From Tahibacter amnicola (GTDB lineage: Bacteria; Pseudomonadota; Gammaproteobacteria; Xanthomonadales; Rhodanobacteraceae): a DNA stretch of 64,000 nucleotides. Shown piece by piece: positions 10,481 through 19,933 of the stretch. Position 1 is the stretch's first letter, and the number at the start of each line of letters is the position of its first letter. The translations under genes and the position numbers were made by a program. The notes below the pieces were generated by a model. The model made no database searches. It saw only the letters and a program-made list of their open reading frames with translations, and was not told the origin of the DNA. Location of the stretch: the NCBI RefSeq assembly GCF_025398735.1, contig NZ_CP104694.1:168501-232500 (forward strand), in the 5' to 3' direction.

Positions 10481-12544
10481 ATGCGTTCCCGCACCTTCCC
10501 CGGCGGCACCGCCGCCACGCTGGCCCTGGCGCTGGCGAGTCTTTTCACCACGGCGCAGGCGGCTACCGTGTCGCGCCTGACGCCACCGAGCGAACTCTTC
10601 GCCAGCGGCCAGGCCGCACCGGTCATCGCGCGCTTCCTGCCGGGGCAGCGTTTCGACCTGCAGGCCACCGTGCAGCCGGATCCAGGCCAGACCATTACCT
10701 CGTTCGAGTTTCGCGTCGACGGCAAGCTGGCATTGCAGCCGATCTACGCCGGCAGCCGCCTGATCTTCGACCCGCGTCCGACCCGTGCCCGCAAGGTCAC
10801 CGAAACGGGCCCGGCCGAGACGTGCATCAATCCGGATACCGGCAAGACCAAGGGTGGCTCAGGCTGCGTGCTGGTGGCAGGCCTGCCGTCCAACACCGCC
10901 GTCCTGACCGAGCGCGCCTATTCCACCGGCGTCGTGGGCGTGCACACCTTCACGGTCACGGCACGCCAGTCCAACGGCGCGGTGATCGAAGCGTCGGGCA
11001 ATTTCGAAATCGTGGACATCACTGCCGGCAACGGCCAGAAGGCCAAGAACATCATCCTGCTGGTGGGCGATGGCATGGGTTCATCGCACCGCACCGCCGC
11101 GCGCATCATGGCCAAGGGCTACGCCCAGGGCAAAGCCAAGGGCAAGCTGGCAATGGACACCTTCCCGGCGACGGCGATGGTGATGACGGCGTCGCTCAAC
11201 TCCATCGTCACGGACTCCGCCCCCGGCATGGCCAACTACGTGTCGGGCAACAAGGCCGCCAACAACGAAGAAGGCGTGTTCCCCGACGACACGCTCAATG
11301 CGTTCGACAACCCCCGCATCGAGTACCTGGCCGAATACCTGCACACGCTGCAGGGCAAATCGCTGGGCATCGTGACCACTTCCGACGTGTTCGACGCCAC
11401 GCCGGCCGCCAATGCGATCCATACGTCCTCGCGCGGCAACGGCACCGGTATCGTCGACCAGTACCTGGATGACCGTCATCTCACCGGCCTGACGGTGCTG
11501 ATGGGCGGCGGCCGCAAGTGGTTCCTGCCCAATGCCTCCGCCTCGACCAGCCCACAGCCGGTGAACGGTTCGCAGCGAGTGGCCAAGAACGACTACGTAC
11601 TGCCGGACGACCTCGTCGCCGGCTGGGGCGCCACCAAGGGCGCAATCGATCCGCAGCGCGACCTGATCGCCGACTTCCAGGCCGCCGGCTATCGCTACGC
11701 GCCGACAAAGTCCGCGCTGGACGCCGCGTTCGCGGGCCCGACGCCGGACAAGCTGCTGGGCCTGTTCGCGTATTCGAACATGAATGTCGCTTTCGACAAG
11801 ATCAACGGCCGCCGCGGCGACCGCAGCGTCGTCGACGCCTTCGGTTTTCCCGACCAACCCATGCTCGACGAGATGACCGATCGCGCCCTGCAGGTGCTGT
11901 CGAAGAATCCCAAGGGTTTTGTCGCCATGATCGAAGCGGCGTCGATCGACAAGCAGTCGCATCTGATGGATACGGACCGCTGGATCCTCGAAGTGCTCGA
12001 GTTCGACCGCGCCGTCGCGGTGGCGCAGCGCTTCGCCCGCGAACATCCCGACACCCTGGTGATCGTCACCGCAGATCACGAGTGCTCTGGCGCCGCGATT
12101 ATCGGTGCGGCCACCGCCACTGCCGCGCAGCTGCAGACCAAGCTGGACGGCGGCCAGAGCGTGGTCGGCGTATACGATGATGCGAAGTTTCCGAAGTACA
12201 CCCTGGCAGAGGACGGCTACCCGGTCTCCACCGTCGTCGATCACAAGATGCTGATCGGCTACGGTGCGAACGCCGACCGCTACGAGACCTGGCTGCCGAC
12301 CGCATTCCCGACCAAGGATTCGCAGCAGCCGTTCCCGCCGTCGCAGTCCCCGGCCAACCCCAACGTGCGCAACCAGGGCACCGGATTCCTGATCACCGGC
12401 CAGGTGCCGGGCGACCAGGCCGTGCACACGGCGACCGACATTCCGCTCTCGGCCTACGGCCGCGGCGCGATGCGGTTCGGTGGCACGATCGACAACACCG
12501 ACGTGTTCTTCCAGTTGGCCCGGATCGCCGTCAGCGGCGAGTAG
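10481..12544 (+). CDS. Secreted alkaline phosphatase with N-terminal Ig-like extension
   Basis: Of three in-frame ATGs (10469, 10475, 10481) the last is chosen because GGAG at 10471-10474 lies 6 bases ahead of it. The 687-residue product has a signal peptide ending near AQA. A beta-rich extension of about 170 residues is followed by a complete alkaline phosphatase fold: metal-binding LLVGDGMG, nucleophile motif DSAPGMANY, MGGGRKWF, EAASIDKQSH and the metal ligand motif TADHE. A C-terminal GGTIDNTDVFF segment is typical of family ends. It hydrolyses phosphomonoesters outside the cytoplasm to scavenge phosphate. The extension with a CINPDTG...SGC segment is not part of the E. coli-type enzyme. 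No Pho box was identified. Confidence 0.9.
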   Translation: MRSRTFPGGTAATLALALASLFTTAQAATVSRLTPPSELFASGQAAPVIARFLPGQRFDLQATVQPDPGQTITSFEFRVDGKLALQPIYAGSRLIFDPRPTRARKVTETGPAETCINPDTGKTKGGSGCVLVAGLPSNTAVLTERAYSTGVVGVHTFTVTARQSNGAVIEASGNFEIVDITAGNGQKAKNIILLVGDGMGSSHRTAARIMAKGYAQGKAKGKLAMDTFPATAMVMTASLNSIVTDSAPGMANYVSGNKAANNEEGVFPDDTLNAFDNPRIEYLAEYLHTLQGKSLGIVTTSDVFDATPAANAIHTSSRGNGTGIVDQYLDDRHLTGLTVLMGGGRKWFLPNASASTSPQPVNGSQRVAKNDYVLPDDLVAGWGATKGAIDPQRDLIADFQAAGYRYAPTKSALDAAFAGPTPDKLLGLFAYSNMNVAFDKINGRRGDRSVVDAFGFPDQPMLDEMTDRALQVLSKNPKGFVAMIEAASIDKQSHLMDTDRWILEVLEFDRAVAVAQRFAREHPDTLVIVTADHECSGAAIIGAATATAAQLQTKLDGGQSVVGVYDDAKFPKYTLAEDGYPVSTVVDHKMLIGYGANADRYETWLPTAFPTKDSQQPFPPSQSPANPNVRNQGTGFLITGQVPGDQAVHTATDIPLSAYGRGAMRFGGTIDNTDVFFQLARIAVSGE

Positions 12545-12560
12545 ACCTCATCCGTGCAAC

Positions 12561-12586
12561 ACGGCGCCGTCCCCGGACGGCGCCGT
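12561..12586. terminator. Hairpin between convergent phosphatase and ppc genes
   Basis: A perfect 12-bp stem (ACGGCGCCGTCC / GGACGGCGCCGT, arms 12561-12572 and 12575-12586) sits between two converging genes. It is followed on the plus strand by a weak T-rich run (gttgtcgttt). It probably terminates the phosphatase transcript, and possibly ppc from the other side. Confidence 0.6.
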
Positions 12587-12607
12587 TGTCGTTTCTGTCA
12601 TGCGGAA

Positions 12608-15331
12608 TCAGCCGGTGTTCTGTACGCCGGCGGCGATGCCGTTGACGGTCGCCGCCAGAGCCTGGAACAGATCGCCTTCCGGCCGCTCGGCAGCGCGCCA
12701 TTTCGCCAGCAGATCCACCTGCAACAGGCTGATGGGATCGACGTAGGGATTGCGCAGTCGGATGGATTCCCGCAGGCGCCGGTCGCCCGCCAGCAGCGTG
12801 TCGGATTGTTTGAGATCCAGCACTGCCTGGCGCGTGCGCTCGAACTCCGCCGCGATCGGCGGATGGAACACCGCATGCAGCGGACCGGCGAGCAGGGAAT
12901 AGCGGGCGTAGATCGCCATGTCGCACTTGGCCAGCACCATCTCGATGTCGTCGATCAGCGTGGCGAAGAAGGGCCAGTCCGCCGCCATTTCACGCAGGGC
13001 GTCGCGGCCGTACCGTTCGATTCCGCGACACAGTCCGGTTCCCACGCCATACCAGGCCGTCAGCCCCGCGCGGTTCTGCGACCAGGCAAATACCCAGGGA
13101 ATGGCGCGCAACCGGTCGATGCCGCCGGCCCCGCCGCGGCGCGGCGGCCGCGAACCGATGCGCAACCGCTCGATCACGTCGATGGGCGTTGCTGCACGGA
13201 AATAGTCGGCAAAGCCTTCCGTCTCGTGCACCAGGGCCCGGTAGTGCAGCCGTGCCGCTTCGGCCATGGTGGAGGCCATTTCGCGCCAGGCGGTCTCGCG
13301 CGGCTCCGGCGGGCGCGGCCGCAGCGAAGCCCGCAACACGGCGCCGGTTGTTTGCTCCAGGTTGCGTAGCGCAATCGCCTTGATGCCGTACTTGCGATGG
13401 ATGACTTCACCCTGCTCGGTCAGGCGCAGGAATCCATCCACCGAACCGCGCGGCGCGGCCACCACCGCACGTTCAGTCTTGCCGCCGCCGCGGCTGATCG
13501 AACCGCCGCGGCCGTGAAAGAATGCGATACGCACGCCGGTGCGGCGCGCCAGTTCGGTCAGGATCACCTGGGTCCGCTGCAACGCCCAGCGCGAGGCGAA
13601 CAATCCCCCATCCTTGGCGCTGTCCGAATAGCCCAGCATGACGATCTGCCGGTCGCCACGTCGCGCCAGGTGTGCCCGGTACACCGGATCAGCGAAGAGT
13701 TCGGCCAGGACATCCGGCGCGGCCTGCAGATCGGCGACCGTTTCAAACAACGGCGCGACATCCAGCGGAACGACCCTCTGGGCGTCGACGCAGCCCGCGA
13801 TTTGCGCCAGCACCAGCACCGAGAGCACGTCGACCGCGCTGCGGTTCATGCTGATGATGTAGGGCCCGATGGCCGCCGCACCGTAACGCTGCTGCGCCTG
13901 GGCGACGGTGCGGAACACCGCAAGGCAGGGGTCATCCAACGGGGCCAGCGCGCCGCCGTCGCCCTGCAGCCGCTGCACCAGCCGCGTGCGACGCTCGTCC
14001 AGTGGGCGCGCCGTCCAGTCGTCGTCCTGGAGGATCCGGCCAACCGCTGCCTCGTGCACGCTCGACTCCTGGCGCAGATCCAGCGTCGCCAGGTGAAATC
14101 CGAAGGTGTCGATCCGCAGCAGCAGGCGCTGCACCGCCAGCCACCCGGCATGACGTCCGCCGTGGGTGAGCAGGCTGTCGGCCACCAGCGCGATATCGCC
14201 GCGGAACTCCGCCACATCCGCGTAGCCCCCCTCGCGTTCAGCCGCGGTAGCGGCCAGCCGGGCGGCAATCAATTCCAGCAACAGGCGATAGGGCATGTCC
14301 GCATAGCGCGACTTCTGCCGCGCGGCTGCTCGTGGCAGGCGCTCGCGATAGTCCGCTAGTCGTTGCAGGATTGCCGGATCGACCGCCACGCGGGAGCCGG
14401 ATTGGCTCAACAGGCGCTCCAGCTGCGACACCTCGCGCCGGTACGCCGCGATCACCTGTGCCCGCTGCGCCGCCAGTGTCGCCGCGATGGTGTCGGCACC
14501 CACGTTGGGATTGCCGTCCATGTCACCGCCCACCCAGGTGCCGAACCGCAGCAGCGTGGACAGGGGAATTGCCGGCTGACCCGCTTCGTCCAGCACGTCG
14601 CGCAGGACTTCGTAGAACACCGGCACCACCGCGTACAGCACGTCAGCCAGGAAATAGCTCACATGCTCGGTTTCGTCGGCGACCGTCGGCCGCTCGCTCG
14701 CCGCATCCGCGGTCTGCCACCCGGCCGTTAGCGCCAGGCGCATGCGCTCCTGGTCTGCGCGTCGCTCGGCCGGCGTGCGTTGCCGGTCGATATCCGCAAT
14801 CAACGCCTGTACCAGCGCCTGCTCCTTGTCCAGCAGCGATCGACGCACCGCTTCGGTCGGATGCGCCGTGAAGACCGGCTCGACCCGCATGCGCCCCAGC
14901 AACTGCGCCAGGTCCTCGGCGCTCACGCCCTCGCGCAGAAGTGCGCCGATCACGGCGCGCAGTCCGCCCGGCTGGGGCTCGGCTCCGGCGCGCTCGTAGT
15001 CGCGCCGCCGTCGGATCCGGTGTACACGCTCGGCCACATTGATGGCCTGGAAATAGGTCGAGAACGCCCGCGCCAGATCCGCCGCCCGGTGCTGCGTCTG
15101 CGCCAGCAGATCCGCCAGCGCCTCCACCGGCGCCCCCGCCTCCCGCCGCCCGATCGCCGCCGCCCGCACCCGCTCGACTTCCGCCAGGAATTCCGGCCCG
15201 AGCTGGTCAGCCAGGATTTCCCCGACCAGGGCGCCAATTCGCTTCACGTCCTCCCGCAGAGGCTGATCCACCTTGGGGAAATCCACCGCACGCAAGCCGG
15301 CCCCACCTTCGACAGACACTGACTGACCCAT
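12608..15331 (-). CDS. ppc: Phosphoenolpyruvate carboxylase
   Basis: The product of about 907 residues carboxylates phosphoenolpyruvate to oxaloacetate, the main anaplerotic route into the TCA cycle. Family signatures are complete: VFTAHPTEA with the catalytic His, GGDMDGNPNVG, the MLGYSDSAKDGG motif, the FFHGRGGSISRGGG loop, a glycine-rich QGEVIHRKYG segment, and the conserved C-terminus ending NTG. Start candidates in frame are ATG at 15397, 15346 and 15331. The last is preferred because alignment-like sequence (PLREDVKRIGALVG) begins about 19 residues after it, but the ribosome-site evidence does not decide. The gene converges with the alkaline phosphatase and is followed upstream by a repeat-rich spacer. 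Confidence 0.96.
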   Translation of the reverse strand: MGQSVSVEGGAGLRAVDFPKVDQPLREDVKRIGALVGEILADQLGPEFLAEVERVRAAAIGRREAGAPVEALADLLAQTQHRAADLARAFSTYFQAINVAERVHRIRRRRDYERAGAEPQPGGLRAVIGALLREGVSAEDLAQLLGRMRVEPVFTAHPTEAVRRSLLDKEQALVQALIADIDRQRTPAERRADQERMRLALTAGWQTADAASERPTVADETEHVSYFLADVLYAVVPVFYEVLRDVLDEAGQPAIPLSTLLRFGTWVGGDMDGNPNVGADTIAATLAAQRAQVIAAYRREVSQLERLLSQSGSRVAVDPAILQRLADYRERLPRAAARQKSRYADMPYRLLLELIAARLAATAAEREGGYADVAEFRGDIALVADSLLTHGGRHAGWLAVQRLLLRIDTFGFHLATLDLRQESSVHEAAVGRILQDDDWTARPLDERRTRLVQRLQGDGGALAPLDDPCLAVFRTVAQAQQRYGAAAIGPYIISMNRSAVDVLSVLVLAQIAGCVDAQRVVPLDVAPLFETVADLQAAPDVLAELFADPVYRAHLARRGDRQIVMLGYSDSAKDGGLFASRWALQRTQVILTELARRTGVRIAFFHGRGGSISRGGGKTERAVVAAPRGSVDGFLRLTEQGEVIHRKYGIKAIALRNLEQTTGAVLRASLRPRPPEPRETAWREMASTMAEAARLHYRALVHETEGFADYFRAATPIDVIERLRIGSRPPRRGGAGGIDRLRAIPWVFAWSQNRAGLTAWYGVGTGLCRGIERYGRDALREMAADWPFFATLIDDIEMVLAKCDMAIYARYSLLAGPLHAVFHPPIAAEFERTRQAVLDLKQSDTLLAGDRRLRESIRLRNPYVDPISLLQVDLLAKWRAAERPEGDLFQALAATVNGIAAGVQNTG

Positions 15332-15480
15332 AGCAGACGTTCCCATCCCATGATGCAGCGCAGCATGCAGTGTCAGCGGTGAAGGGGGTGGTGCCAATAG
15401 CGGATGGTTAGAACGGGAGCCGAGGCGCCGGCAGGCTGGGCAGGGACTGCATTGGCCATGACAACGCCGCCCGGCCCGCC

Positions 15481-15515
15481 TTCTGTAGGTTGGCGCTGAG
15501 CGCCAACCTACAGAA
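15481..15515. repeat. 35-bp perfect palindrome
   Basis: Two 17-base arms (TTCTGTAGGTTGGCGCT and its exact complement) surround a single base at 15498. The motif recalls the dispersed REP-like palindromes of Xanthomonadales intergenic spaces. Lying between the 5' end of ppc and the 3' end of gshA, it could also fold in transcripts and protect or terminate the gshA message. Confidence 0.75.
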
Positions 15516-15600
15516 CCGCAAGACGCGAGGAGTCGGTTGGGCGCAGGACGAGCGAAACGACTTGGCCTTTCGACGCCCCCCGCACACCATGACGCCGGGC

Positions 15601-15680
15601 GATGTCGGGCTTCGCTGCGCTCAGCGCCAACCTACGCAAAGACGGTTCTGCGCCTGGCGATGTCGGGCTTCAGCCCACCT
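15601..15680. repeat. Partial copies of the same dispersed repeat family
   Basis: The 13-mer GATGTCGGGCTTC occurs at 15601 and again at 15659. The first copy runs into AGCGCCAACCTAC, which is shared with the right arm of the 35-bp palindrome. These look like degenerate or nested members of one intergenic repeat family filling the 15.4-15.7 kb spacer, where I see no gene. Confidence 0.6.
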
Positions 15681-15703
15681 GCGAGAGCAAGGTGGCCCGT
15701 CCG

Positions 15704-17068
15704 TCAGTACGCGAACTCCTTGAACACCCGATCAATATTCCCCTGCCATTTGCCGTGAAAGAGTTCGAGCTTCCGCTCTGCGGGCGTCTGATTCGCCTGC
15801 GCAAACTCGATCAGCGGTTCAAGGAAGACGGCTTCGTCGGCACCCGAGCCATTGCGGCGGGCGCGGCGGGCGAGGCCGTGGCCGGCGATCTTCAGGGTTT
15901 CCAGCGCCAGCTCACGCACCGTTCCCTGGCGGAACGGCAACTTGAATCCGTGCCGCGGCACCCCGTCGCGCAGGGCGTGGCGTTCGGCGAGCGTGAAGTC
16001 CTTGACCAGATCCCACGCGGCATCCAGCGCGGCGTCGTCGTACAGCAGGCCGACCCACAGCGCCGGCAGCGCGCACAGACGGTTCCAGGGGCCGCCGTCG
16101 GCGCCGCGCATTTCCAGGTATCGCTTCAGGCGCACCTCGGGGAAGGCCGTGGTCATGTGATCGGCCCAATCCTTGAGCGTGGGTACCGCACCAGGCAGGG
16201 CTTCCAGCTTGCCATCGAGGAAGCGCTTGAATGACTGGCCGGCCAGGTCGACGTATTCACCGTCGCGATAGCTGAAATACATGGGCACATCGAGCAAATA
16301 GTCGACATAGCGCTCGTAGCCGAAGCCGTCTTCGAACACGAAGTCGAGCATGCCGGTGCGGTCCGGATCGGTGTCGGTCCACACGTTGGAACGGAAGCTC
16401 TGGAATCCGTTGGGCTTGCCGTCGGTGAAGGGCGAATCGGCGAAGAGCGCAGTCGCGATGGGCTGCAGCGCCAGCGAAACGCGGAATTTCTTCACCATGT
16501 CGGCTTCACTTCCGAAATCGAGGTTCACCTGCACGGTGCAGGTGCGGGTCATCATGTCCAGACCCAGGCCGCCCTTGAGGGGCATGTAGCGCCGCATGAT
16601 GGCGTAGCGCCCCTTGGGCATCCACGGCATTTCTTCACGTTTCCACTTTGGGTTAAAGCCCATGCCGAGAAAGCCCACGCCCAGTTCGTCGGCGACGGCC
16701 TTCACCTCGCGCAGATGGCAGGCCACCTCGCAGCAGGTGTCGTGAATCGTTTCCAGCGGCGCGCCGGAGAGTTCGAGCTGGCCGGCAGGCTCCAGCGTGA
16801 TCGACGCATCACCCCGACTGAGCGCAATCAACGTGCCCTTTTCGGTGACCGGCGCCCAGCCAAAGCGCGTGAGCCCCTGCAGCAGCGCGCCGATACCGCG
16901 CTCGCCCTCATAGGGGGGTGGCCGCAGGTCGTCCAGGCGGAAACCGAATTTCTCGTGCTCGGTGCCGATGCGCCATTGCGCGGACGGCCGCGCGCCCTCG
17001 GCGATGTACTCCACCAGCTGCTCGCGGCGCGTAACGGGGACTTCCTTGACGGCGCTGGGACCGGACAT
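15704..17068 (-). CDS. gshA: Glutamate-cysteine ligase, plant-type
   Basis: This 454-residue enzyme makes gamma-glutamylcysteine from glutamate, cysteine and ATP, the first step of glutathione synthesis. Sequence features are those of the plant/alphaproteobacterial class rather than the E. coli GshA class: [11 protein letters not shown] near residue 35, [26 protein letters not shown] and [12 protein letters not shown]. The start ATG at 17068 gives the expected N-terminus. The product supplies glutathione to the frmA/fghA pathway encoded about 8 kb away. It diverges from the peptide-binding protein gene upstream. Confidence 0.94.
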   Translation of the reverse strand: MSGPSAVKEVPVTRREQLVEYIAEGARPSAQWRIGTEHEKFGFRLDDLRPPPYEGERGIGALLQGLTRFGWAPVTEKGTLIALSRGDASITLEPAGQLELSGAPLETIHDTCCEVACHLREVKAVADELGVGFLGMGFNPKWKREEMPWMPKGRYAIMRRYMPLKGGLGLDMMTRTCTVQVNLDFGSEADMVKKFRVSLALQPIATALFADSPFTDGKPNGFQSFRSNVWTDTDPDRTGMLDFVFEDGFGYERYVDYLLDVPMYFSYRDGEYVDLAGQSFKRFLDGKLEALPGAVPTLKDWADHMTTAFPEVRLKRYLEMRGADGGPWNRLCALPALWVGLLYDDAALDAAWDLVKDFTLAERHALRDGVPRHGFKLPFRQGTVRELALETLKIAGHGLARRARRNGSGADEAVFLEPLIEFAQANQTPAERKLELFHGKWQGNIDRVFKEFAY

Positions 17069-17180
17069 GCGTGTCTGCCTTTTTTCGAGTGCTGGTTCTA
17101 GGCGGGCCGAGTTGGGGGCGGGCCGGACAATTCAAAGGGGAGGCTTGCGCGACTTTGGTATAACCGAAAAACTGCCCCGC

Positions 17181-18764
17181 ATGCGACTGCCCACCCTTGT
17201 GTTCACTGTGCTGCTGACGTTATCGCCGGCGGCGAGTTCACGCGAACTGATTCGCGGAAACGGACCGGAACCGGCCACCCTCGACGTCCACCGCTGCCAG
17301 GAGGTGGCCTGCGGCAACCTGCTGCGCGATCTGTACGAGGGACTGGTCACCGAAGGTGCCGACGGCGCCATCATCGCCGGTGCCGCGCGATCCTGGCGAG
17401 TCTCAGACGATGGTCGCCAGTGGCAGTTCCGCCTGCGCGACGAACTGTGCTGGTCCAACGGTGAAGCGTTGACGGCGCAGGATTTCGTCGCCAGCCTGCG
17501 CCGCGCAGTGACGCCGCAGACCGCCGCTCCGATGGCGCAGCTGCTGCGGCCGATCGCCAATGCCTCGGCCATTCTGCGCGGCGAGGCCGCGCCCGAGTCG
17601 TTGGGCGTGACCGCGGTGGATGCGCACACGCTGCACATCAATCTCGACGAACCAGTCCCGTTGCTCGATCGCCTGGCCCTGCCGATCGCCATGCCTGTGT
17701 ACCTGCCCGCGATCGCCGTCCACGGCGTGGAACACACGCGCCCCGGCAGGCTGGTCGGCAACGGTGCGTACCGGCTTTCGGGCTGGACGCCGCATGCCAG
17801 CGTCGAGATGGAGAAAAATACTTTTTTCCACGCCGCGACAGACGTCGCCATCGCGCGCGTCCGCTATGTGGTGACCGAGGATGCCGGAAGCGAGCTGCAG
17901 CGGTTTCTCGCCGGCGACGTGCACATCACCGAGACGGTGCCGCCCAAGCCCTTGCCCGTGCTGCGCGCCCAGTTCGGCGAGCGCCTGCGCATCAGCCCCT
18001 ATGTCGGCAGCTTCTGGTTCGGACTGAACCTCACGCGCGAGCCGTTCCGCGACAATCCGGCCCTGCGCGAAGCACTCGTCCTGGCGGTGGACCGCGACAT
18101 CCTCACCCGCCACATCACCGGCCTGGGTGAACAACCGGCGTTTGGCATCGTTCCGCCGGGCACGCGCGGGCATGCGGCACCCGTGCTACCGATGGCGCAG
18201 CTGACCCCGGCGGCCCGCGTCGCGCGGGCGCGGGAGCGCTACGCTGCCGCGGGTTACTCGGCCGATCGGCCGGCACAGCTGGAGATCCGCTACAACACAT
18301 CCACCCTGCACCGGAAGCTCGCCCTGGCCGTCGCGGCCATGTGGCGGCAGACGCTCGGTGCCCAGGTGCGCCTGCGCAACGAGGAGTGGAAAGTGTTCGT
18401 GCAAAACCGGCGCGCACGCGTGATCACCCAGGTGTTCCGTGGCGGCTGGATCGCCGACGTGAACGATCCGCTGGATTTCCTCGCGACGTTTTCCGGACCG
18501 GACAATCCGCTCAATACCACGGGCTTTGCCGATCCCGAATTCGACGCCGCGCTGACGCGCGCCGCCCTCCTGCCTGACGGCACCGAGCGAACCGCGCTGC
18601 TGACTGCCGCCGAGGCGCGTGTGCTTTCGGCGCACGCCGTGGTGCCCTTGTACTTCTATTCGTCCAAGCATCTGGTCGATGACCGCCTGGAGGGTTTTGC
18701 AGGCAACCCGCTCGATCACCACGCCACGCGCTGGATGCGCTGGCGCGACGGGGAGGCGCCGTGA
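17181..18764 (+). CDS. Periplasmic oligopeptide-binding protein (OppA family)
   Basis: The frame is open further upstream, but the ATG at 17181 opens a clean signal peptide (MRLPTLVFTVLLTLSPAASS). The 527-residue product is a solute-binding family 5 protein: a G-x-x-P-A-T-L-D-x-H segment near the N-terminus, F-R-L-R-D-x-L-x-W-S-N-G-E-x-L-T, a GNGAYRLSGW segment, a V-D-R-D-I-L region and the late N-D-P-L-D-F-L region. It captures peptides in the periplasm for an ABC importer. Its stop codon overlaps the start of a permease gene, so the two are translationally coupled. Confidence 0.9.
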   Translation: MRLPTLVFTVLLTLSPAASSRELIRGNGPEPATLDVHRCQEVACGNLLRDLYEGLVTEGADGAIIAGAARSWRVSDDGRQWQFRLRDELCWSNGEALTAQDFVASLRRAVTPQTAAPMAQLLRPIANASAILRGEAAPESLGVTAVDAHTLHINLDEPVPLLDRLALPIAMPVYLPAIAVHGVEHTRPGRLVGNGAYRLSGWTPHASVEMEKNTFFHAATDVAIARVRYVVTEDAGSELQRFLAGDVHITETVPPKPLPVLRAQFGERLRISPYVGSFWFGLNLTREPFRDNPALREALVLAVDRDILTRHITGLGEQPAFGIVPPGTRGHAAPVLPMAQLTPAARVARARERYAAAGYSADRPAQLEIRYNTSTLHRKLALAVAAMWRQTLGAQVRLRNEEWKVFVQNRRARVITQVFRGGWIADVNDPLDFLATFSGPDNPLNTTGFADPEFDAALTRAALLPDGTERTALLTAAEARVLSAHAVVPLYFYSSKHLVDDRLEGFAGNPLDHHATRWMRWRDGEAP

Positions 18765-19696
18765 TGCGCTGGCTGGGGCTTTTCGCGACGCGCCTGGCCG
18801 GCGGCCTGTTGACCCTGTGGTTGCTGGTGACGCTGTGTTTTGCCCTGCTCCACGCCGCGCCGGGCGGTCCGTTCGACACGGAGAAGGCTGCACCGCCGGC
18901 AGTGCAAGCCCAGCTGGCGGCACGCTACCGGCTCGATCAGCCGCTGTCGCGGCAGTACCTGGCCTATCTCGGCGATCTCGCCCGCGGCGACCTGGGTCCC
19001 TCGTTCCAATACCCCGACTTCACCGTCAATGCCCTGATCGCGGCGAGCCTGCCCGTATCGGCAGGCCTGGGTGGCGCCGCGCTGCTGCTGGCGCTGCTGC
19101 TGGGTGTACCCATCGGCGTATTCGCGGCCGCGCACGAAGGCGGCCGTCTCGATCGCCTGCTGATGGCGTTGACGGCGACACTCAGCGCATTGCCGAAGTT
19201 CGTGCTGGCACCGATCCTGATCCTCCTGTTCGCGGTCACGCTGAAATGGCTGCCGGCCGGCGGATGGGTCGCCGGCGACTGGCGCTACCGGGTGTTGCCG
19301 ATCGTGGCACTGATGCTGCCCAACCTGGCCTGGTGCGCACGCCTCACGCGCGCCGGCGTGTGCGAGGCCCTGGGCAGCGAATGGGTCCGCGCGGCCCGCG
19401 GACGCGGCATCGGGCGGGCCCGGCTCCTGCTCGTTCACGCGCTGCCGGCGGCGTTGCTACCGGTAACGGCCTGGCTCAGTCCTGCCCTGATCGCAGTCAT
19501 CACCGGCTCGGCGGTGGTGGAACACGTCTTTGGCATTCCCGGGATGGGGCGCTATTTCGTGCAGGGCGCGCTCAATCGCGACTACACCCTCGTGATGGGT
19601 GTCGTGGTGATCGCCGGGGCGCTGGTCATCGTGGCCAATACGCTGGTGGATGGTCTTCGCGCCTGGCTCGATCCGCGGCTACGTACGTCGGCGTAG
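18761..19696 (+). CDS. ABC transporter permease (OppB family)
   Basis: A 311-residue inner-membrane protein with about six hydrophobic segments. It carries the DppB/OppB landmarks AAPGGPFDTEK near the N-terminus, the coupling-helix EAA region (EALGSEWVRAARGRGIGRARLLLVHALPAA spread over about residues 205-235), and EHVFGIPGMGRYF near the C-terminus. GTG at 18761 or ATG at 18764 can start it; both overlap the oppA stop. Unusually, no OppC-type permease and no OppD/OppF ATPase genes follow. A strong terminator comes next, so this half-transporter must find its partners elsewhere. Confidence 0.9.
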   Translation: MMRWLGLFATRLAGGLLTLWLLVTLCFALLHAAPGGPFDTEKAAPPAVQAQLAARYRLDQPLSRQYLAYLGDLARGDLGPSFQYPDFTVNALIAASLPVSAGLGGAALLLALLLGVPIGVFAAAHEGGRLDRLLMALTATLSALPKFVLAPILILLFAVTLKWLPAGGWVAGDWRYRVLPIVALMLPNLAWCARLTRAGVCEALGSEWVRAARGRGIGRARLLLVHALPAALLPVTAWLSPALIAVITGSAVVEHVFGIPGMGRYFVQGALNRDYTLVMGVVVIAGALVIVANTLVDGLRAWLDPRLRTSA

Positions 19697-19825
19697 GCCG
19701 AAAGTCACGATCAACTATCCAGAAATCGGCACCGACGCGGTGAAATCGTGCAAGCCGGTGCGATTACTGATCCGTAGTCTTACACCCAGCGAGACGCACC
19801 GGGATGAGTGCCAATCGCCACCAAC

Positions 19826-19892
19826 GTCGCGGCAAGATCGACAAGGGCTCTGGCCCGAGAACCCAAGTCGATCTTGTCGCGACTATTTTTTT
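19826..19892 (+). terminator. Rho-independent terminator after oppAB
   Basis: A 17-base left arm (19826-19842, GTCGCGGCAAGATCGAC) pairs with 19867-19883 at 16 of 17 positions. It is followed directly by tattttttt. It closes the oppA-oppB transcript and separates it from the convergent engB. Confidence 0.88.
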
Positions 19893-19933
19893 GTCCGTCT
19901 TCCGGACGATCTCTTTTGGTCCCGCGCCTCGCA

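Noticed and set aside
11081..12427. A 448-codon minus-strand frame
   Set aside because: It is antisense to the alkaline phosphatase, whose motifs are unmistakable; the frame has shadow composition.
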